64,000 nt of DNA, taken from NCBI RefSeq assembly GCF_024508295.1, contig NZ_CP101990.1, forward strand, positions 2,170,001-2,234,000, given 5' to 3'. The stretch comes from Aeromicrobium duanguangcaii (GTDB taxonomy: Bacteria; Actinomycetota; Actinomycetes; Propionibacteriales; Nocardioidaceae). Under the pieces are notes generated by a model. It saw only the letters and a list, made by a program, of their open reading frames with translations. It had not been told where the DNA came from and did no database searches. Below, piece by piece: positions 51,130-62,032 of this stretch. Position 1 is the first letter of the stretch, and each line of letters starts with the position of its first letter. Made by a program: the position numbers and the translations under genes.

Positions 51130-51501
51130 TCAGGAGCGAGACGCGGGGACGTCGAGGTCTTCGGCGACCGCGGCCTCGATGTCGTGCACGCGAGCCGCAA
51201 GCTGCTCGCCCAGGCCCGAGAGGGCCACGACGGCGCGCCGCTTGTCGGCCGGGTCGACACGCCGGATCACCAGGGCGTGCTCGACGAGGTGATCGACGTG
51301 CCGGGTCAGGCTGGCAGCCGGCAGCACCGCCAGCTCGGCGAGGTCGGTCATCCGCAGTCCCGGCTGCTCCCGCAGGGCGGCGAGCACCTGCCACTGCTCG
51401 AAGGTCAGGCCCTGTTCGGACAGCACCGGCAGCACGGCACGACGCAGCGCCGACTCGGCGTGCTTGAGCCGCAGGGTCGCGCCCATGGGGTGGTGCAGCA
51501 T
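51130..51501 (-). CDS. MarR family transcriptional regulator
   Basis: A 123-residue winged-helix regulator with LTFEQWQVLAALREQPGLRM, the recognition helix in LPAASLTRHVDHLVEHAL and the wing RRVDPADKRRAVVAL. The ATG at 51501 has a GAGGGAG site; an ATG at 51486 is an alternative. It converges with the lipase gene and is divergent from the AmiC-like gene, so it could control either. No clear palindromic operator was found in the 160-base intergenic region. Confidence 0.88.
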   Translation of the reverse strand: MLHHPMGATLRLKHAESALRRAVLPVLSEQGLTFEQWQVLAALREQPGLRMTDLAELAVLPAASLTRHVDHLVEHALVIRRVDPADKRRAVVALSGLGEQLAARVHDIEAAVAEDLDVPASRS

Positions 51502-51660
51502 CGTGGTCTCCCTCCTCGCGATCACGATACTGCCGTCTGGAACCATCCGGTACGGCCCTCGCGTCACACGCTGTTACATCGTCGTGAAGTCATGTGTCGG
51601 GCCCGTGACGATTGCCGTCGCCCCCTCGTGACCGTCGCCTCCGGCGCGCAGACTGGGCGG

Positions 51661-52746
51661 GTGGTCACCCCCGCCATCGCCACCTCCGAGTCGCGCCTGC
51701 GCGTCGCCTTCGTGGTGCCGTTGCAGGGACCCACGGGGATCTACGGCCCCTCGTGCCTGGCCTGCGGCGAGCTCGCGACCGAGCAGCTGAACGCCCATGA
51801 CGGCATCGCCGGGCGCGAGGTCGAGTTGGTGGTCGTCGACGCCGGCCGCCAGCCCGAGGTCGTGGCGGCCGAGGTGGACGCGCTGGTCACGTCCGGCGCG
51901 GTCGAGGCGGTCGCGGGCTGGCACATCTCGGCCGTGCGCCAGGCGATCACCCGCCGCATCGGCGGCCGGGTCGTCTACGCCTACGCCGCGATGCACGAGG
52001 GCCGCGACGACACTCCCGGCGTCTTCATGCTGGGTGAGCGACCGATCAACCAGCTGCTGCCGGCGGCGCACTGGATGCGCGAGGAGCTGGGCGTGCGGCG
52101 GTGGGCCGTCGTCGGCAACGACTACGTCTTCCCGCGGGTCACCGGCGCGACCGCGCGCCTCGCGCTGCGGGACACGGCCTCGCAGGTCGTCAGCGAGACC
52201 TACGTCCCGCTGGGCACCCGGGACTTCGACGGCGTGCTCGAGTCACTGCGCGGCGAGCAGGCCGACGGCGTCATCATGCTGCTGATGGGCCAGGACGCGG
52301 TGCACTTCAATCGCCAGTTCGCGCGGCAGGGCCTGGACGACCGACTGGCCCGGCTGAGCCCGGCGGTCGAGGAGAACACGCTCCTCGGCGGTGGCGCCGA
52401 CGCGCACCGTGGCCTCTATGCCGCCGCCGCGTACTTCGACGGACTCGACACCGTCGAGAGCCACGAGCTGGCCACGGACTACCACCGCCGATTCGGGCCG
52501 TGGGCGCCGGCGCTGAACGCCGTCGGCGAGTCCTGCTACGAGGCGATCTGGTTCCTCGGCCGGCTCGGCCGACGCTGCGGCGGGGTGGGCATGGACGCGA
52601 TCGCCGGGTTCGAGTCGGGCACCTTCTACGACGGTCCACGCGGCCTGATGCGCCTGGACGGGAACCTGCTCGACCAGGACGTCTACCTCGCCAAGGCCGA
52701 CGGGATGCAGTTCCGGGTCGAGGAGCAGATCGCCCGCACGAGCTGA
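51661..52746 (+). CDS. UrtA/AmiC-like amide or urea binding protein without signal peptide
   Basis: A 361-residue type-1 periplasmic-binding-fold protein closest in style to UrtA, the urea ABC binding protein, and AmiC, the cytoplasmic amide sensor. LRVAFVVPLQGPTGIYGPS opens the first lobe, and GNDYVFPRVTGA parallels GSDYVFPR of the window's own UrtA. There is no signal peptide or lipobox, so it should stay in the cytoplasm. The GTG lies six bases after CAGACT; a GTG at 51628 is possible. It faces the urease operon tail to tail. A sensor role in urea control is inference; no AmiR-type partner is next to it. Confidence 0.8.
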   Translation: MVTPAIATSESRLRVAFVVPLQGPTGIYGPSCLACGELATEQLNAHDGIAGREVELVVVDAGRQPEVVAAEVDALVTSGAVEAVAGWHISAVRQAITRRIGGRVVYAYAAMHEGRDDTPGVFMLGERPINQLLPAAHWMREELGVRRWAVVGNDYVFPRVTGATARLALRDTASQVVSETYVPLGTRDFDGVLESLRGEQADGVIMLLMGQDAVHFNRQFARQGLDDRLARLSPAVEENTLLGGGADAHRGLYAAAAYFDGLDTVESHELATDYHRRFGPWAPALNAVGESCYEAIWFLGRLGRRCGGVGMDAIAGFESGTFYDGPRGLMRLDGNLLDQDVYLAKADGMQFRVEEQIARTS

Positions 52747-53477
52747 CGCGCCTGAGCCCACGCCTCGTGGGGCACGGCCAGGTGGGCCTCGTCGGCCAGG
52801 TGCCGCACCATCGTGCCGCATCCTTCGAGCTCGAGCCGGGTCCCCGCGGTCGTCGGGGGCAACCGGTCCCCCACCACCGTGACCGTCCCCATGACCCGTG
52901 CGCCCAGGAGCAGCGGACCGGACCCGGGACCGACGTGCAGCGACTCCAGGAGCACCGGGATGTCACGGGGCCCGAGGACGGTCAGGTCCTGCGCGAGGAC
53001 TCCCGGACGCTCTCCGTGGCGCCCGAGGACGAGCATCTCGCGCAGGGCCAGCCGTGCGTCCCAGCCCAGCCGCACGCGGGTCCGCCGGTCGACCCGCGCG
53101 CCCTCGGCGACGACGAAGGGCTCGCCGGCCCACACCAGGCTCGACGCGGCGTCCAGAGTGATGTCGACGTCCCAGCGCGCGCGCCCGCCGTCCATCGCGT
53201 AGGCCACGGTGCCGGCGGGCTCGACCAGCTCGAGGTGGGCGCCCGGGCCGACGACGACCTCGATCCGCACGGCGTCGCCGGCCAGCAGCAGGGCGCCCTC
53301 CGGCACGAGTGAGACCCGGGCGCCGTCCTCGTCCGAGCTCAGCAGCATCGGTCGCACGAGCGGTCGGTCTGCCGGTCCCGAGCACCCCAGCAGCACCTCA
53401 CACCCTCCGCCGGCCTCGGGCCGGCGCACCTCGACGCGGGTCAGGCTCGAGGTCTCACACGTGGACGTGGTCGTCAT
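52683..53477 (-). CDS. ureD: Urease accessory protein UreD
   Basis: The 264-residue maturation scaffold that docks UreF-UreG onto apo-urease and channels nickel. It shows [39 protein letters not shown] and LLLESLHV-like beta-rich segments typical of UreD/UreH. It is the last gene of the operon. The start is uncertain: ATG 53477 overlaps ureG by 23 bases. Its 3' end overlaps the convergent AmiC-like gene by 64 bases, which is unusual. Confidence 0.88.
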   Translation of the reverse strand: MTTTSTCETSSLTRVEVRRPEAGGGCEVLLGCSGPADRPLVRPMLLSSDEDGARVSLVPEGALLLAGDAVRIEVVVGPGAHLELVEPAGTVAYAMDGGRARWDVDITLDAASSLVWAGEPFVVAEGARVDRRTRVRLGWDARLALREMLVLGRHGERPGVLAQDLTVLGPRDIPVLLESLHVGPGSGPLLLGARVMGTVTVVGDRLPPTTAGTRLELEGCGTMVRHLADEAHLAVPHEAWAQARQLVRAICSSTRNCIPSALAR

Positions 53478-54177
53478 CGGCGCCGCCGTGGGTGTGCGCC
53501 GTGCCGTCGGCATGGAAGTGGGCCGCCATCGGTCCCGGGTCCTCCGGGACGAGCATCCCCGCCCGGTGCGAGCCGAGCTGCTCGAGCAGCCAGGACGTCA
53601 GCGCGCCGACGGACTCCTCGTCACTGCGCGACAGGGCGATCACGGGACGGCCCTCCCGGACGGCGCCGGCGTCCGCCACCATCTGCTTCGCGTCGACGCC
53701 GACGTACGGCGCCAGATCGGTCTTGTTGACGACGAGCAGGTCGGCGCGGGTGATGCCGGGACCGCCCTTGCGCGCGACGTCACCTCCGCCGGCCACGTCG
53801 ATGAGGAAGATCTGGGTGTCCACCAGCGCCGGCGAGAACGTGGCGGTCAGGTTGTCGCCACCGGACTCGACCAGCACGAGGTCCAACGGGGCGAAGTCCT
53901 CCTCGAGCTCCTCGACCGCCAGCAGGTTCGCCGTGATGTCGTCGCGGATCGCGGTGTGCGGGCAGGCGCCGGTCTCGACGGCGCGGATCCGCTCGGGATC
54001 GAGCACGCCGGCCGAGCGCAGGAAGCGCGCGTCCTCGTCGGTGTAGATGTCGTTCGTGATGACGCCGATCCTCAGCAGGTCGGCCAATCGTGAGCAGACC
54101 AGGGCGATCAGCGAGCTCTTGCCGGTGCCGACCGGGCCGCAGACCCCCACGCGCAGGGCTCGGGACGACGGGCTCAT
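53455..54177 (-). CDS. ureG: Urease accessory GTPase UreG
   Basis: The 240-residue SIMIBI GTPase delivers nickel during urease activation. The P-loop is [11 protein letters not shown] near residues 13-23, the metal site is Cys-Pro-His in TGACPHTAI, and [13 protein letters not shown] and [11 protein letters not shown] follow. A histidine- and aspartate-rich tail, [20 protein letters not shown], ends the protein; in most bacteria that have such a stretch it is at the N terminus. The ATG at 54177 lies seven bases after the ureF stop. Confidence 0.95.
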   Translation of the reverse strand: MSPSSRALRVGVCGPVGTGKSSLIALVCSRLADLLRIGVITNDIYTDEDARFLRSAGVLDPERIRAVETGACPHTAIRDDITANLLAVEELEEDFAPLDLVLVESGGDNLTATFSPALVDTQIFLIDVAGGGDVARKGGPGITRADLLVVNKTDLAPYVGVDAKQMVADAGAVREGRPVIALSRSDEESVGALTSWLLEQLGSHRAGMLVPEDPGPMAAHFHADGTAHTHGGADDDHVHV

Positions 54178-54184
54178 GGGTGCT

Positions 54185-54844
54185 TCAGGCACTGAACAAC
54201 CTCCTGGTGGTGGCGGCATGGGCCTGGGCCCACGCCTCGATCCGGGGTGCCCCGGCGGCCGGGATGCCGGCCGGGGTGGTCAGGTGGGCGACGTCGGCGG
54301 CGAGCCGGTCGACCGCGGGCAGGGCGGCAAGGACCCACGCGGCGACCTCGGCCGGGTCGAGCGGCAGCAGCTTGAGCGCTGCGGCGGCGACCGTCTGGAC
54401 GTCGTCGTAGCCCACGAGACGAGCCAGTGCGCAGGCGTCGAGACCGGCCGCGTCGGCCGCCGCCCCCAGCACCACCGCCCGCGACGTGCCGCGTGGCAGC
54501 GCGGCGATGGTCGGGTGCTGGGGCCACAGTCGCGAGACCAGCCGCGTCAGGGCGCGGCCCATGGCCCGGGACGTCGCGCGCATGGCGGCACTGGGCGTTC
54601 GCGCGGCCCAGGCCAGCTCGACCGCGTCCAGCGGCAGGCCCGCCCGCACGTGGTGCAGGGTCACGACTGCCGTGGCCGCCTCGACCCGCGTGACGGTGGC
54701 GAGTCGCAGCGCGATGAAGTCGGGCACCTGCCCGGCCGCGAGGCCCGACTCGACGGCCGGCTCGAGCTGGGCCGACTGCGTGTGCCCCGCGGTGGGCAGG
54801 CGCGCGTCGGCCAGCAGCATGAGCATCAGGTCGGGCGAGGTCAT
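54185..54844 (-). CDS. ureF: Urease accessory protein UreF
   Basis: A 219-residue all-helical accessory protein that bridges UreD and UreG and is thought to gate GTP use. It shows [20 protein letters not shown], the family's N-terminal GFxxSxGLE-like segment with changed residues, and [24 protein letters not shown] in the C-terminal part. It lies between ureC and ureG as in many urease operons. The start ATG is five bases after the ureC stop. Confidence 0.92.
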   Translation of the reverse strand: MTSPDLMLMLLADARLPTAGHTQSAQLEPAVESGLAAGQVPDFIALRLATVTRVEAATAVVTLHHVRAGLPLDAVELAWAARTPSAAMRATSRAMGRALTRLVSRLWPQHPTIAALPRGTSRAVVLGAAADAAGLDACALARLVGYDDVQTVAAAALKLLPLDPAEVAAWVLAALPAVDRLAADVAHLTTPAGIPAAGAPRIEAWAQAHAATTRRLFSA

Positions 54845-54849
54845 GGCGC

Positions 54850-56550
54850 TCAGAACAGCGAGTAGAGCTGGGTCAGGGGCAGGGACGCGGCCGGCGCGGG
54901 CCGGACCAGCTCTCCGTCGACGTGGATCGCGAAGGTCTCGGGATCGACGCGGATGTCGGGCAGGGCGTCGTTGTGGACCATGTCGGCCTTGCCGATGTCG
55001 CGTGTGGGCTTGAGGCCGACCAGGCGGCGACGCAGGCCCAGGTCGTCGGCCAGCCCCGCATCGATCGCCGCGGGCGAGACGAACGTGACCGCGTGGTCCG
55101 CTCCCCCGCTGGCCGGGTCGACGAGCGTCGGGCGCATCAGCTGCGGCTGCGGTGTCGGGATGGAGGCGTTCGGATCACCCAGCGACCCCCACACCAGCGC
55201 GCCGGCCTTGAGCACGACCTCGGGTCGGAACCCGAAGAACCGCGGGTCCCAGAGCACGAGGTCGGCCAGCTTGCCGGGCTCGACCGACCCGATCTCGTCG
55301 TCGAGGCCGTGCGCGATCGCCGGGTTGATCGTGTACTTCGCGACGTAGCGCTTGGCCCGGACGTTGTCGGCCGGGCCGCCGAGCGATCCGAAGCGGTCCT
55401 TCATCACGTGGGCGACCTGCCACGTGCGCGTGACGACCTCGCCGATCCGGCCCATCGCCTGGGCGTCCGACGAGGTGATCGACAGGGCCCCGAGATCGTG
55501 CAGCAGGTCCTCGGCCGCGATCGTGGTGGCCCGGATCCGGGACTCGGCGAACGCCAGGTCCTCGGGCACCCGCGGGTTGAGGTGGTGGCAGACCATCAGC
55601 ATGTCGAGGTGCTCGGCGACGGTGTTGACGGTGTGCGGCAGGGTCGGGTTCGTCGAGCCCGGGATGACGTGCGGGAGCGACGCGATCGTCAGGATGTCGG
55701 GAGCGTGGCCGCCGCCGGCCCCCTCGGCGTGGAAGGCGTGGATCGAGCGTCCGGCGATCGCGCCGACGGTCGACTCGAGGTAGCCCGCCTCGTTGAGCGA
55801 GTCCGAGTGCAGGGCCACCTGCAGGCCATGCTCGTCGGCGGCCCGCAGCGCGGCGTCGATGGCGGCGGGCGTGGCGCCCCAGTCCTCGTGCACCTTGTAG
55901 CTGCCGGCGCCGGCGAGCGCCTGCTCGGCCAGGGCCGGCGCGGACACCGTGTTGCCCTTGCCCATCAGCAGCACGTTGAGCGGGAGCGAGTCCAGCGCGC
56001 GGTGGATCGTGCGCAGGTGCCACGCGCCGGGCGTGACGGTCGTGGCCTTCGAGCCCTCGGACGGGCCCGTGCCGCCGCCGCCGACCGTCGTGATTCCCGT
56101 CGAGAGCGCCTCGACCAGCTGGGACCGCGAGAGGAAGTGCACGTGGACGTCGATCGCTCCGGCGGTCAGGATCCGGCCCTCGCCCGAGATGACGTCGGTC
56201 GACGGGCCGATCACGAGGTCGGGGTGGACCCCGTCGGCGATGTCCGGGTTGCCGGCCCGCCCCAGCGCCACGATCCGACCGTCGCGGATGCCGACGTCGG
56301 CACGGACGATGCCGGCATGGTCGAGCACGATCGCGTTCGTGATGACGGTGTCGAGCGCACCCTGCGCTCGCGTGGCGGTCGACTGGGCCATGGACTCGCG
56401 GATCGACTTGCCGCCGCCGAACACGGCCTCCTCGCCACCGAACGTGAGGTCCTGCTCGATCTCGATCCACAGGTCCGTGTCACCGAGTCGCACCTGGTCG
56501 CCGGCCGTCGGGCCGAACAGGGCGGCGTACTCGGAGCGTGAGAGGCGCAT
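54850..56550 (-). CDS. ureC: Urease alpha subunit, nickel catalytic subunit
   Basis: The 566-residue catalytic subunit hydrolyses urea to ammonia and carbamate. All nickel ligands are present at positions two above the Klebsiella numbering: His136, His138, carbamylated Lys219 (SYKVHEDW), His248, His274 and Asp362. The mobile flap Cys321-His322 (MVCHHL) is also intact. The enzyme is therefore predicted to be active. Its ATG overlaps the ureB stop (TGATG). Confidence 0.98.
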   Translation of the reverse strand: MRLSRSEYAALFGPTAGDQVRLGDTDLWIEIEQDLTFGGEEAVFGGGKSIRESMAQSTATRAQGALDTVITNAIVLDHAGIVRADVGIRDGRIVALGRAGNPDIADGVHPDLVIGPSTDVISGEGRILTAGAIDVHVHFLSRSQLVEALSTGITTVGGGGTGPSEGSKATTVTPGAWHLRTIHRALDSLPLNVLLMGKGNTVSAPALAEQALAGAGSYKVHEDWGATPAAIDAALRAADEHGLQVALHSDSLNEAGYLESTVGAIAGRSIHAFHAEGAGGGHAPDILTIASLPHVIPGSTNPTLPHTVNTVAEHLDMLMVCHHLNPRVPEDLAFAESRIRATTIAAEDLLHDLGALSITSSDAQAMGRIGEVVTRTWQVAHVMKDRFGSLGGPADNVRAKRYVAKYTINPAIAHGLDDEIGSVEPGKLADLVLWDPRFFGFRPEVVLKAGALVWGSLGDPNASIPTPQPQLMRPTLVDPASGGADHAVTFVSPAAIDAGLADDLGLRRRLVGLKPTRDIGKADMVHNDALPDIRVDPETFAIHVDGELVRPAPAASLPLTQLYSLF

Positions 56551-56879
56551 CAGTCCTCCGCCGCCCGACGGACCTGGATGCCGGGGACGTGACCGCGGCC
56601 GCCGAGCGTCACGAGGTCGACCTCGCGCGACGCCCCCGGCTCGAACCGGCGCGACGTGCCCGCCGGGATGTCGAGCCGGAAGCCGCGGGCGGCCTCGCGG
56701 TCGAACTCCAGCGCCGCGTTCACGTCGGGCAGGTGGATGTGCGAGCCGATCTGGACCGGGCGGTCCCCCGTGTTGAGCACGACGAGCGTGAGCCGCTGCT
56801 CGGGCGTGCGGTCGGCGTTGATCTCGAGCGTGCCCTCGGCGACGCGGACGGCCCCCGGGCCGCGTGACACTGAACCCAC
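56550..56879 (-). CDS. ureB: Urease beta subunit
   Basis: A 109-residue beta-strand subunit with [39 protein letters not shown] and [15 protein letters not shown], the conserved UreB core. It is separate from ureA and ureC, the usual three-gene bacterial form. The GTG start has a GAGGAGA site. It overlaps ureC by one base. Confidence 0.97.
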   Translation of the reverse strand: MGSVSRGPGAVRVAEGTLEINADRTPEQRLTLVVLNTGDRPVQIGSHIHLPDVNAALEFDREAARGFRLDIPAGTSRRFEPGASREVDLVTLGGRGHVPGIQVRRAAED

Positions 56880-56889
56880 TGTCGTCTCC

Positions 56890-57192
<303 letters not shown>

Positions 57193-57193
57193 G

Positions 57194-57885
<692 letters not shown>

Positions 57886-57889
<4 letters not shown>

Positions 57890-58689
57890 GATGCCTCCTC
57901 CTCGTCCTCGACGGCCAGGCCCACGACCGCCAGCTCCTCGGGCGTGGCCACCGCCGCGGCGTGCCCGAGATAGACCTCCTGGACCCGCGGGTCCGCCTGG
58001 ACCTCGGCGACCGTGCCCTCGGCCAGGACCTTGCCGGCGTGCATGACGGTGACGTGGTCGGCGTAGTTGCGGACGAAGTCCATGTCGTGCTCGATCACGA
58101 CGATCGTGCGGTCGGTCCCGATCCGCCGCAGCAGGTCACCGGTCGCGTCCCGCTCCTCGGCGCTCATGCCCGCGACGGGCTCGTCGAGCAGCATGACGCT
58201 GGCGTCCTGCACGAGCAGCATGCCGATCTCGAGCCACTGCTTCTGCCCGTGCGCGAGGTAGCCCGCGGGGGTGTCGGCCAGGTGCGTCAGGCCGATCGTG
58301 TCCAGGGCCGAGGCGACGTAGTCGGGCACCCCGCGACGTGGCAGCGCCAGCCGCCAGGCCTTGCGGTGCACGCCGCCGGCGATGTCGAGGTTCTGCAGGA
58401 CCGAGAGCTCCTCGAACACCGTCGCGGTCTGGAACGTGCGGCCCACGCCGTGCCGCACGATCCTGTGCGACTTCATGGTCAGCAGGTCCGCGCCACGGAA
58501 GGTGGCCGAGCCGGTGCCGTTGACGAGCCCCGTGACCGCGTCGACGAGCGTCGTCTTGCCGGCCCCGTTCGGACCGATCAGGAAGTTGAGCACCCCCTGG
58601 GTCATGGTCAGGTCGACCCCGTCGACGGCCTTGAACCCGTCGAAGTCCACCGTGAGCCCGGACAGGACGAGTTGATCGACGGCGCTCAT
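57886..58689 (-). CDS. urtD: Urea ABC transporter ATP-binding protein UrtD
   Basis: A 267-residue LivG-type ATPase with Walker A GPNGAGKTTLVDAVTG, the UrtD-type signature LAHGQKQWLEIGMLL (HGQKQW), Walker B VMLLDEPVAGMS and H-loop VIEHDMDFV. The ATG overlaps the urtC stop (ATGA). The C-terminal acidic tail EDEEEAS is a little longer than usual. Confidence 0.95.
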
Positions 58690-59783
58690 GCCGCCACCTC
58701 CACCTGGGTCGGTCGTGCCGGGGACCGGCGTCGGCGCAGTCCGCCGATCTTCTCCGTGAGGGAGGCCAGTCCACCGGGCAGCAGCAGGATGATGAACACG
58801 AACAGGGCGCCCTGGAAGTAGGACCAGGCGCCCGGGAAGGTCTCGGACAGCCGGCTCTGGGCGAAGCCGACGGCCACCGCGCCGACGGCCGGCCCGAACA
58901 GCGCCGCCCGGCCGCCGAGCGCCGCTCCGGCGATGAGCCCGATCGAGGCGACGGCATCGACGTTCGACGGTGAGACGATGCCCACGACGGGTACGAACAT
59001 CGCGCCGCCGATGCCCGCCAGGAAGGCGGCGATCACGAAGGCGACCAGCTTGACGTTGGCCGGGTCGGTGCCCAGGAAGCGCACCCGCTCCTCGGCGTCG
59101 CGCGAGGCGATCAGCAGCTCGCCGAAGCGGCTCGTGTAGAGCAGCGCCATGAGCACGAGCGACAGCACCAGGATCGTCGAGCAGATCTGGAACAGCATCA
59201 GGCGGTTCTCGGGCAGGAACAGGTTGTAGCCGAAGAACGTCGTGAAGTTGTTGAGGCCGTTGAACCCGCCCGTGACCTTGATCTGGCCGATCAGCAGGAT
59301 CGCGAAGGCGGCCGCGAGCGCCTGGGACAGGATCGCGAAGTACGCGCCCTTCACCCGGCGCTTGAGCACCGCGTAGCCGACGATCGCGGCGACCAGCGGC
59401 GGCAGGACCAGGATGACCAGGAGCGTGAACGGGCCGCTGCGGAACGGCTCCCACCAGCCGGGCATCTGCCCGCCGGCGTAGAGGCCCATGAAGTCCGGCA
59501 CGCCGCCGGGCCCGGCCTGCTCGAGCTTGAGGTGGAACGCCATCGCGTAGGCGCCGAGGCCGAAGAAGACCCCCTGGCCCAGGACGAGCATCCCGCCGCG
59601 GCCCCATGCCAGTCCGATGCCCACGGCCACGATCGCCCAGCACAGGTACTTGGCGAGCAGGTCGAGCCGGAAGGGGCTCAGGACCGCCGGGGCGACGGCG
59701 AACAGCAGGACGGCGATCAGCGCGATGCCGGCGGCGTTGCGCCACGCGGGCGCGCTGACTCGGCTCAGAGTGGATCGGTTCAC
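58686..59783 (-). CDS. urtC: Urea ABC transporter permease UrtC
   Basis: A 365-residue LivM-type permease with about nine hydrophobic helices. LGQGVFFGLGAYAMAFHLKL and GLNNFTTFFGYNLF are characteristic of UrtC. The GTG start overlaps the urtB stop by three bases. The C terminus ends in a basic cytoplasmic tail. Confidence 0.95.
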   Translation of the reverse strand: MNRSTLSRVSAPAWRNAAGIALIAVLLFAVAPAVLSPFRLDLLAKYLCWAIVAVGIGLAWGRGGMLVLGQGVFFGLGAYAMAFHLKLEQAGPGGVPDFMGLYAGGQMPGWWEPFRSGPFTLLVILVLPPLVAAIVGYAVLKRRVKGAYFAILSQALAAAFAILLIGQIKVTGGFNGLNNFTTFFGYNLFLPENRLMLFQICSTILVLSLVLMALLYTSRFGELLIASRDAEERVRFLGTDPANVKLVAFVIAAFLAGIGGAMFVPVVGIVSPSNVDAVASIGLIAGAALGGRAALFGPAVGAVAVGFAQSRLSETFPGAWSYFQGALFVFIILLLPGGLASLTEKIGGLRRRRSPARPTQVEVAA

Positions 59784-60661
59784 ACCAGGCTCCTGGTCCG
59801 GACCGCGAAGAGGCCCTGGGGTCGCACCTGCAGGAACAGGAAGATGAGGACGAAGATCAGCGCCTTGGCGACGCTGCCGTTGGTCGCCTGGACCAGGAAC
59901 GACTGCACGATGCCCAGGCCGAAGGCGGCGATCACCGTGCCGCGGATCTGACCGATGCCGCCGGCGACGACGACCAGGAAGACGTCGATGATGTACGAGG
60001 TGCCCAGGTTCGGGCCGGTCGAGCCGACCAGGGTCAGGACGACGCCGGCGATGCCGGCCAGGCCCGACCCGATGAAGAACGTGGTGCGGTCCGCCCGGCG
60101 GGTCGAGACGCCGAGGGTCTCGGCCAGGTCGCGGTTCTGCACCGTGGCCCGGATCGAGCGCCCGAGCGAGGAGTAGGTCAGCGCGGCGGTGAGCAGCCCC
60201 ACCGCGACGAGGGCCAGCGCTGTGATGAACAGCCGCGACACCGGCCACTGGTAGCCGAGGATGTCGACCTGGCCCGACAGCCAGCCGGGCGAGCGGACCT
60301 GCTTGGCCGGCGCGCCGAAGATGTCGCGAGCCAGCTGCTGCAGGATCAGCCCAACGCCGAAGGTGACCAGCAGCGTGTCCAGCGGCCGGTGGTACATCCA
60401 GCGGATGACGGTCGCCTCCAGGAGCAGGCCCATCAGGCCGCCGACGACGAAGCCGACCGGCAGGGCCACGAGCAGGGAGAGGTCGTCGGGCACGATCGCC
60501 TGCACGAGGAAGGCGGTGTAGGCGCCGGCCATGATGAACTCGCCGTGCGCCATGTTGATGACGCCCATCTGGCCGAAGGTGAGGGTCAGTCCCAGCGCCG
60601 CGAGCAGCAGCACCGAGCCGATCGAGATCCCCGTGAACAGCGGGGTGAGGAAGGCGTCCAT
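59780..60661 (-). CDS. urtB: Urea ABC transporter permease UrtB
   Basis: A 293-residue LivH-type permease with about eight helices, including GISIGSVLLLAALGLTLTFGQ, MGVINMAHGEFIMAGAYTAF and GSTGPNLGTSYIIDVFLVVV. These are hallmark UrtB stretches. The ATG at 60661 follows AGGAG by four bases; a GTG one codon earlier is the alternative. It is separated from urtA by a strong hairpin. Confidence 0.95.
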   Translation of the reverse strand: MDAFLTPLFTGISIGSVLLLAALGLTLTFGQMGVINMAHGEFIMAGAYTAFLVQAIVPDDLSLLVALPVGFVVGGLMGLLLEATVIRWMYHRPLDTLLVTFGVGLILQQLARDIFGAPAKQVRSPGWLSGQVDILGYQWPVSRLFITALALVAVGLLTAALTYSSLGRSIRATVQNRDLAETLGVSTRRADRTTFFIGSGLAGIAGVVLTLVGSTGPNLGTSYIIDVFLVVVAGGIGQIRGTVIAAFGLGIVQSFLVQATNGSVAKALIFVLIFLFLQVRPQGLFAVRTRSLV

Positions 60662-60693
60662 CACGCTCCTGGAGATTGCGCCGAAGGGTGGGC

Positions 60694-60728
60694 CGGTGGC
60701 CGCCGCGCCCGGGACGCGGCGGCCACCG
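60694..60728 (-). terminator. Strong hairpin between urtA and urtB (attenuator or RNA stabiliser)
   Basis: A perfect 14-bp GC-rich stem (CGGTGGCCGCCGCG and complement) closes on a seven-base loop. No T-run follows on the minus strand, so it may protect the urtA 3' end or reduce downstream expression rather than end all transcription. That would give more binding protein than permease. Confidence 0.6.
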
Positions 60729-60734
60729 CGGGGA

Positions 60735-61973
60735 TCAGGACGACTTCTTGTACCAGTCGTAGCCCTCGAGGAACGGATCCGGATCGATCGGTCCGTCGGA
60801 CTCCCACACCGTGTCGATCAGGCCGTTCGGCTGGACCTCGCCGATGCGTCCGGTCTTGGTGATGTGGTGGTTGTCGCCGTCGATCGTCACCAGTCCCTCG
60901 GGGGCCTCGAACGTGACGCCGTCGGCGGCCTCCTGGATGTCGGGGACCTTGAACGACTCGGCCTTCTCGACCATCTCCTTGTAGAGGTACAGCGAGGTGT
61001 AGGCGGCCTCCATGGGGTCGGAGGTCGGCTTGTCCTTGCCGTACTTGGCCTTGTACGCGGCCACGAACGTCGTGTTCGCGGGGGTGTCGAGCGTCTGGTA
61101 GTAGTTCCAGGCCGTCAGCTGACCCTCCAGCAGGTCGGCGCCCATCGCGGCGACCTCCTCCTCGGCGATCGAGACCGAGATGACCGGGGTCTTGGACAGG
61201 CCCTTGTCGAAGTAGGCCTTGAAGAACGCGACGTTCGAGTCGCCGTTGATCGTGTTGAACACGGCGTCGGGCTTGGCCTTGGTGATCTTGTCGATCGCCG
61301 GGCCCCACTCGGCTTCGCCGAGCGGCTGGTACTCCTCGCCGAGGACCTCGACGTCGTTGGCCGCGGCCCACTGCTTGATCTCGTCGTTCGCCGTGCGCGG
61401 GAAGACGTAATCCGAGCCGACCAGGAAGAGCGTCTTGATCTTCTTCTCGGCCTTCAGGTACTCCAGGCCCGGCAGGATCTGCTGGTTCGTCGTCGCGCCG
61501 GTGTAGAAGATGTTGTCCGACGCCTCGAGGCCCTCGTACTGGACCGGGTAGAACAGCAGGTTGTCCAGGCTCTCGAAGACCGGCAGCATCGCCTTGCGCG
61601 ACGACGACGTCCAGCCGCCGAACACCGCGGCGACGCAGTCGTCCTGGATCAGCTTCTTGGCCTTCTCGGCGAAGATGTCGGGCTCGGAGGCGCCGTCCTC
61701 CTGGACGATCTCGATCTGCTTGCCCAGGATGCCGCCGTCGGCGTTGATCTCCTCGGCCGCGAGCTTCAGCGAGTTCGAGACGGTCACTTCGCTGATGGCC
61801 ATCGTGCCCGAGAGGGAGTTGAGGAAGCCGAGCTTCACCGAGTCCCCCGAGGTGTCGACGCAGCCGGCCGAGGACGCGGACTCGCCGTCGTCTGACTTGG
61901 TGCCGCATCCGGTCAGGACAAGCGCTGCGGCCATGACCGCCGCGGTGCTCGTGATGAGCTTGCGTGTTTTCAC
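60735..61973 (-). CDS. urtA: Urea ABC transporter substrate-binding lipoprotein UrtA
   Basis: A 412-residue binding protein. A lipoprotein signal peptide with lipobox LTGC (Cys23) is followed by a type-1 periplasmic-binding fold: VKLGFLNSLSGTMAISE, GGWTSSSRKAMLPVFE, YPVQYEGLEAS and LVGSDYVFPRTAND, all strongly UrtA-like. The start is one of two adjacent GTG codons (61976 or 61973) behind AAGGGAG. It heads the 11-gene urt-ure operon; its promoter core at 62033-62058 is shared with nikM. Confidence 0.95.
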   Translation of the reverse strand: MKTRKLITSTAAVMAAALVLTGCGTKSDDGESASSAGCVDTSGDSVKLGFLNSLSGTMAISEVTVSNSLKLAAEEINADGGILGKQIEIVQEDGASEPDIFAEKAKKLIQDDCVAAVFGGWTSSSRKAMLPVFESLDNLLFYPVQYEGLEASDNIFYTGATTNQQILPGLEYLKAEKKIKTLFLVGSDYVFPRTANDEIKQWAAANDVEVLGEEYQPLGEAEWGPAIDKITKAKPDAVFNTINGDSNVAFFKAYFDKGLSKTPVISVSIAEEEVAAMGADLLEGQLTAWNYYQTLDTPANTTFVAAYKAKYGKDKPTSDPMEAAYTSLYLYKEMVEKAESFKVPDIQEAADGVTFEAPEGLVTIDGDNHHITKTGRIGEVQPNGLIDTVWESDGPIDPDPFLEGYDWYKKSS

Positions 61974-62032
61974 CACTGGACTCCCTTTCGCCTCTGTCGA
62001 CCCGGCCACGCACCCTGCGCCGCCGAGTGGTT

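Noticed and set aside
51661..52746. Second periplasmic urea-binding protein for the Urt importer
   Set aside because: No signal peptide, no lipobox, opposite strand and different regulation.
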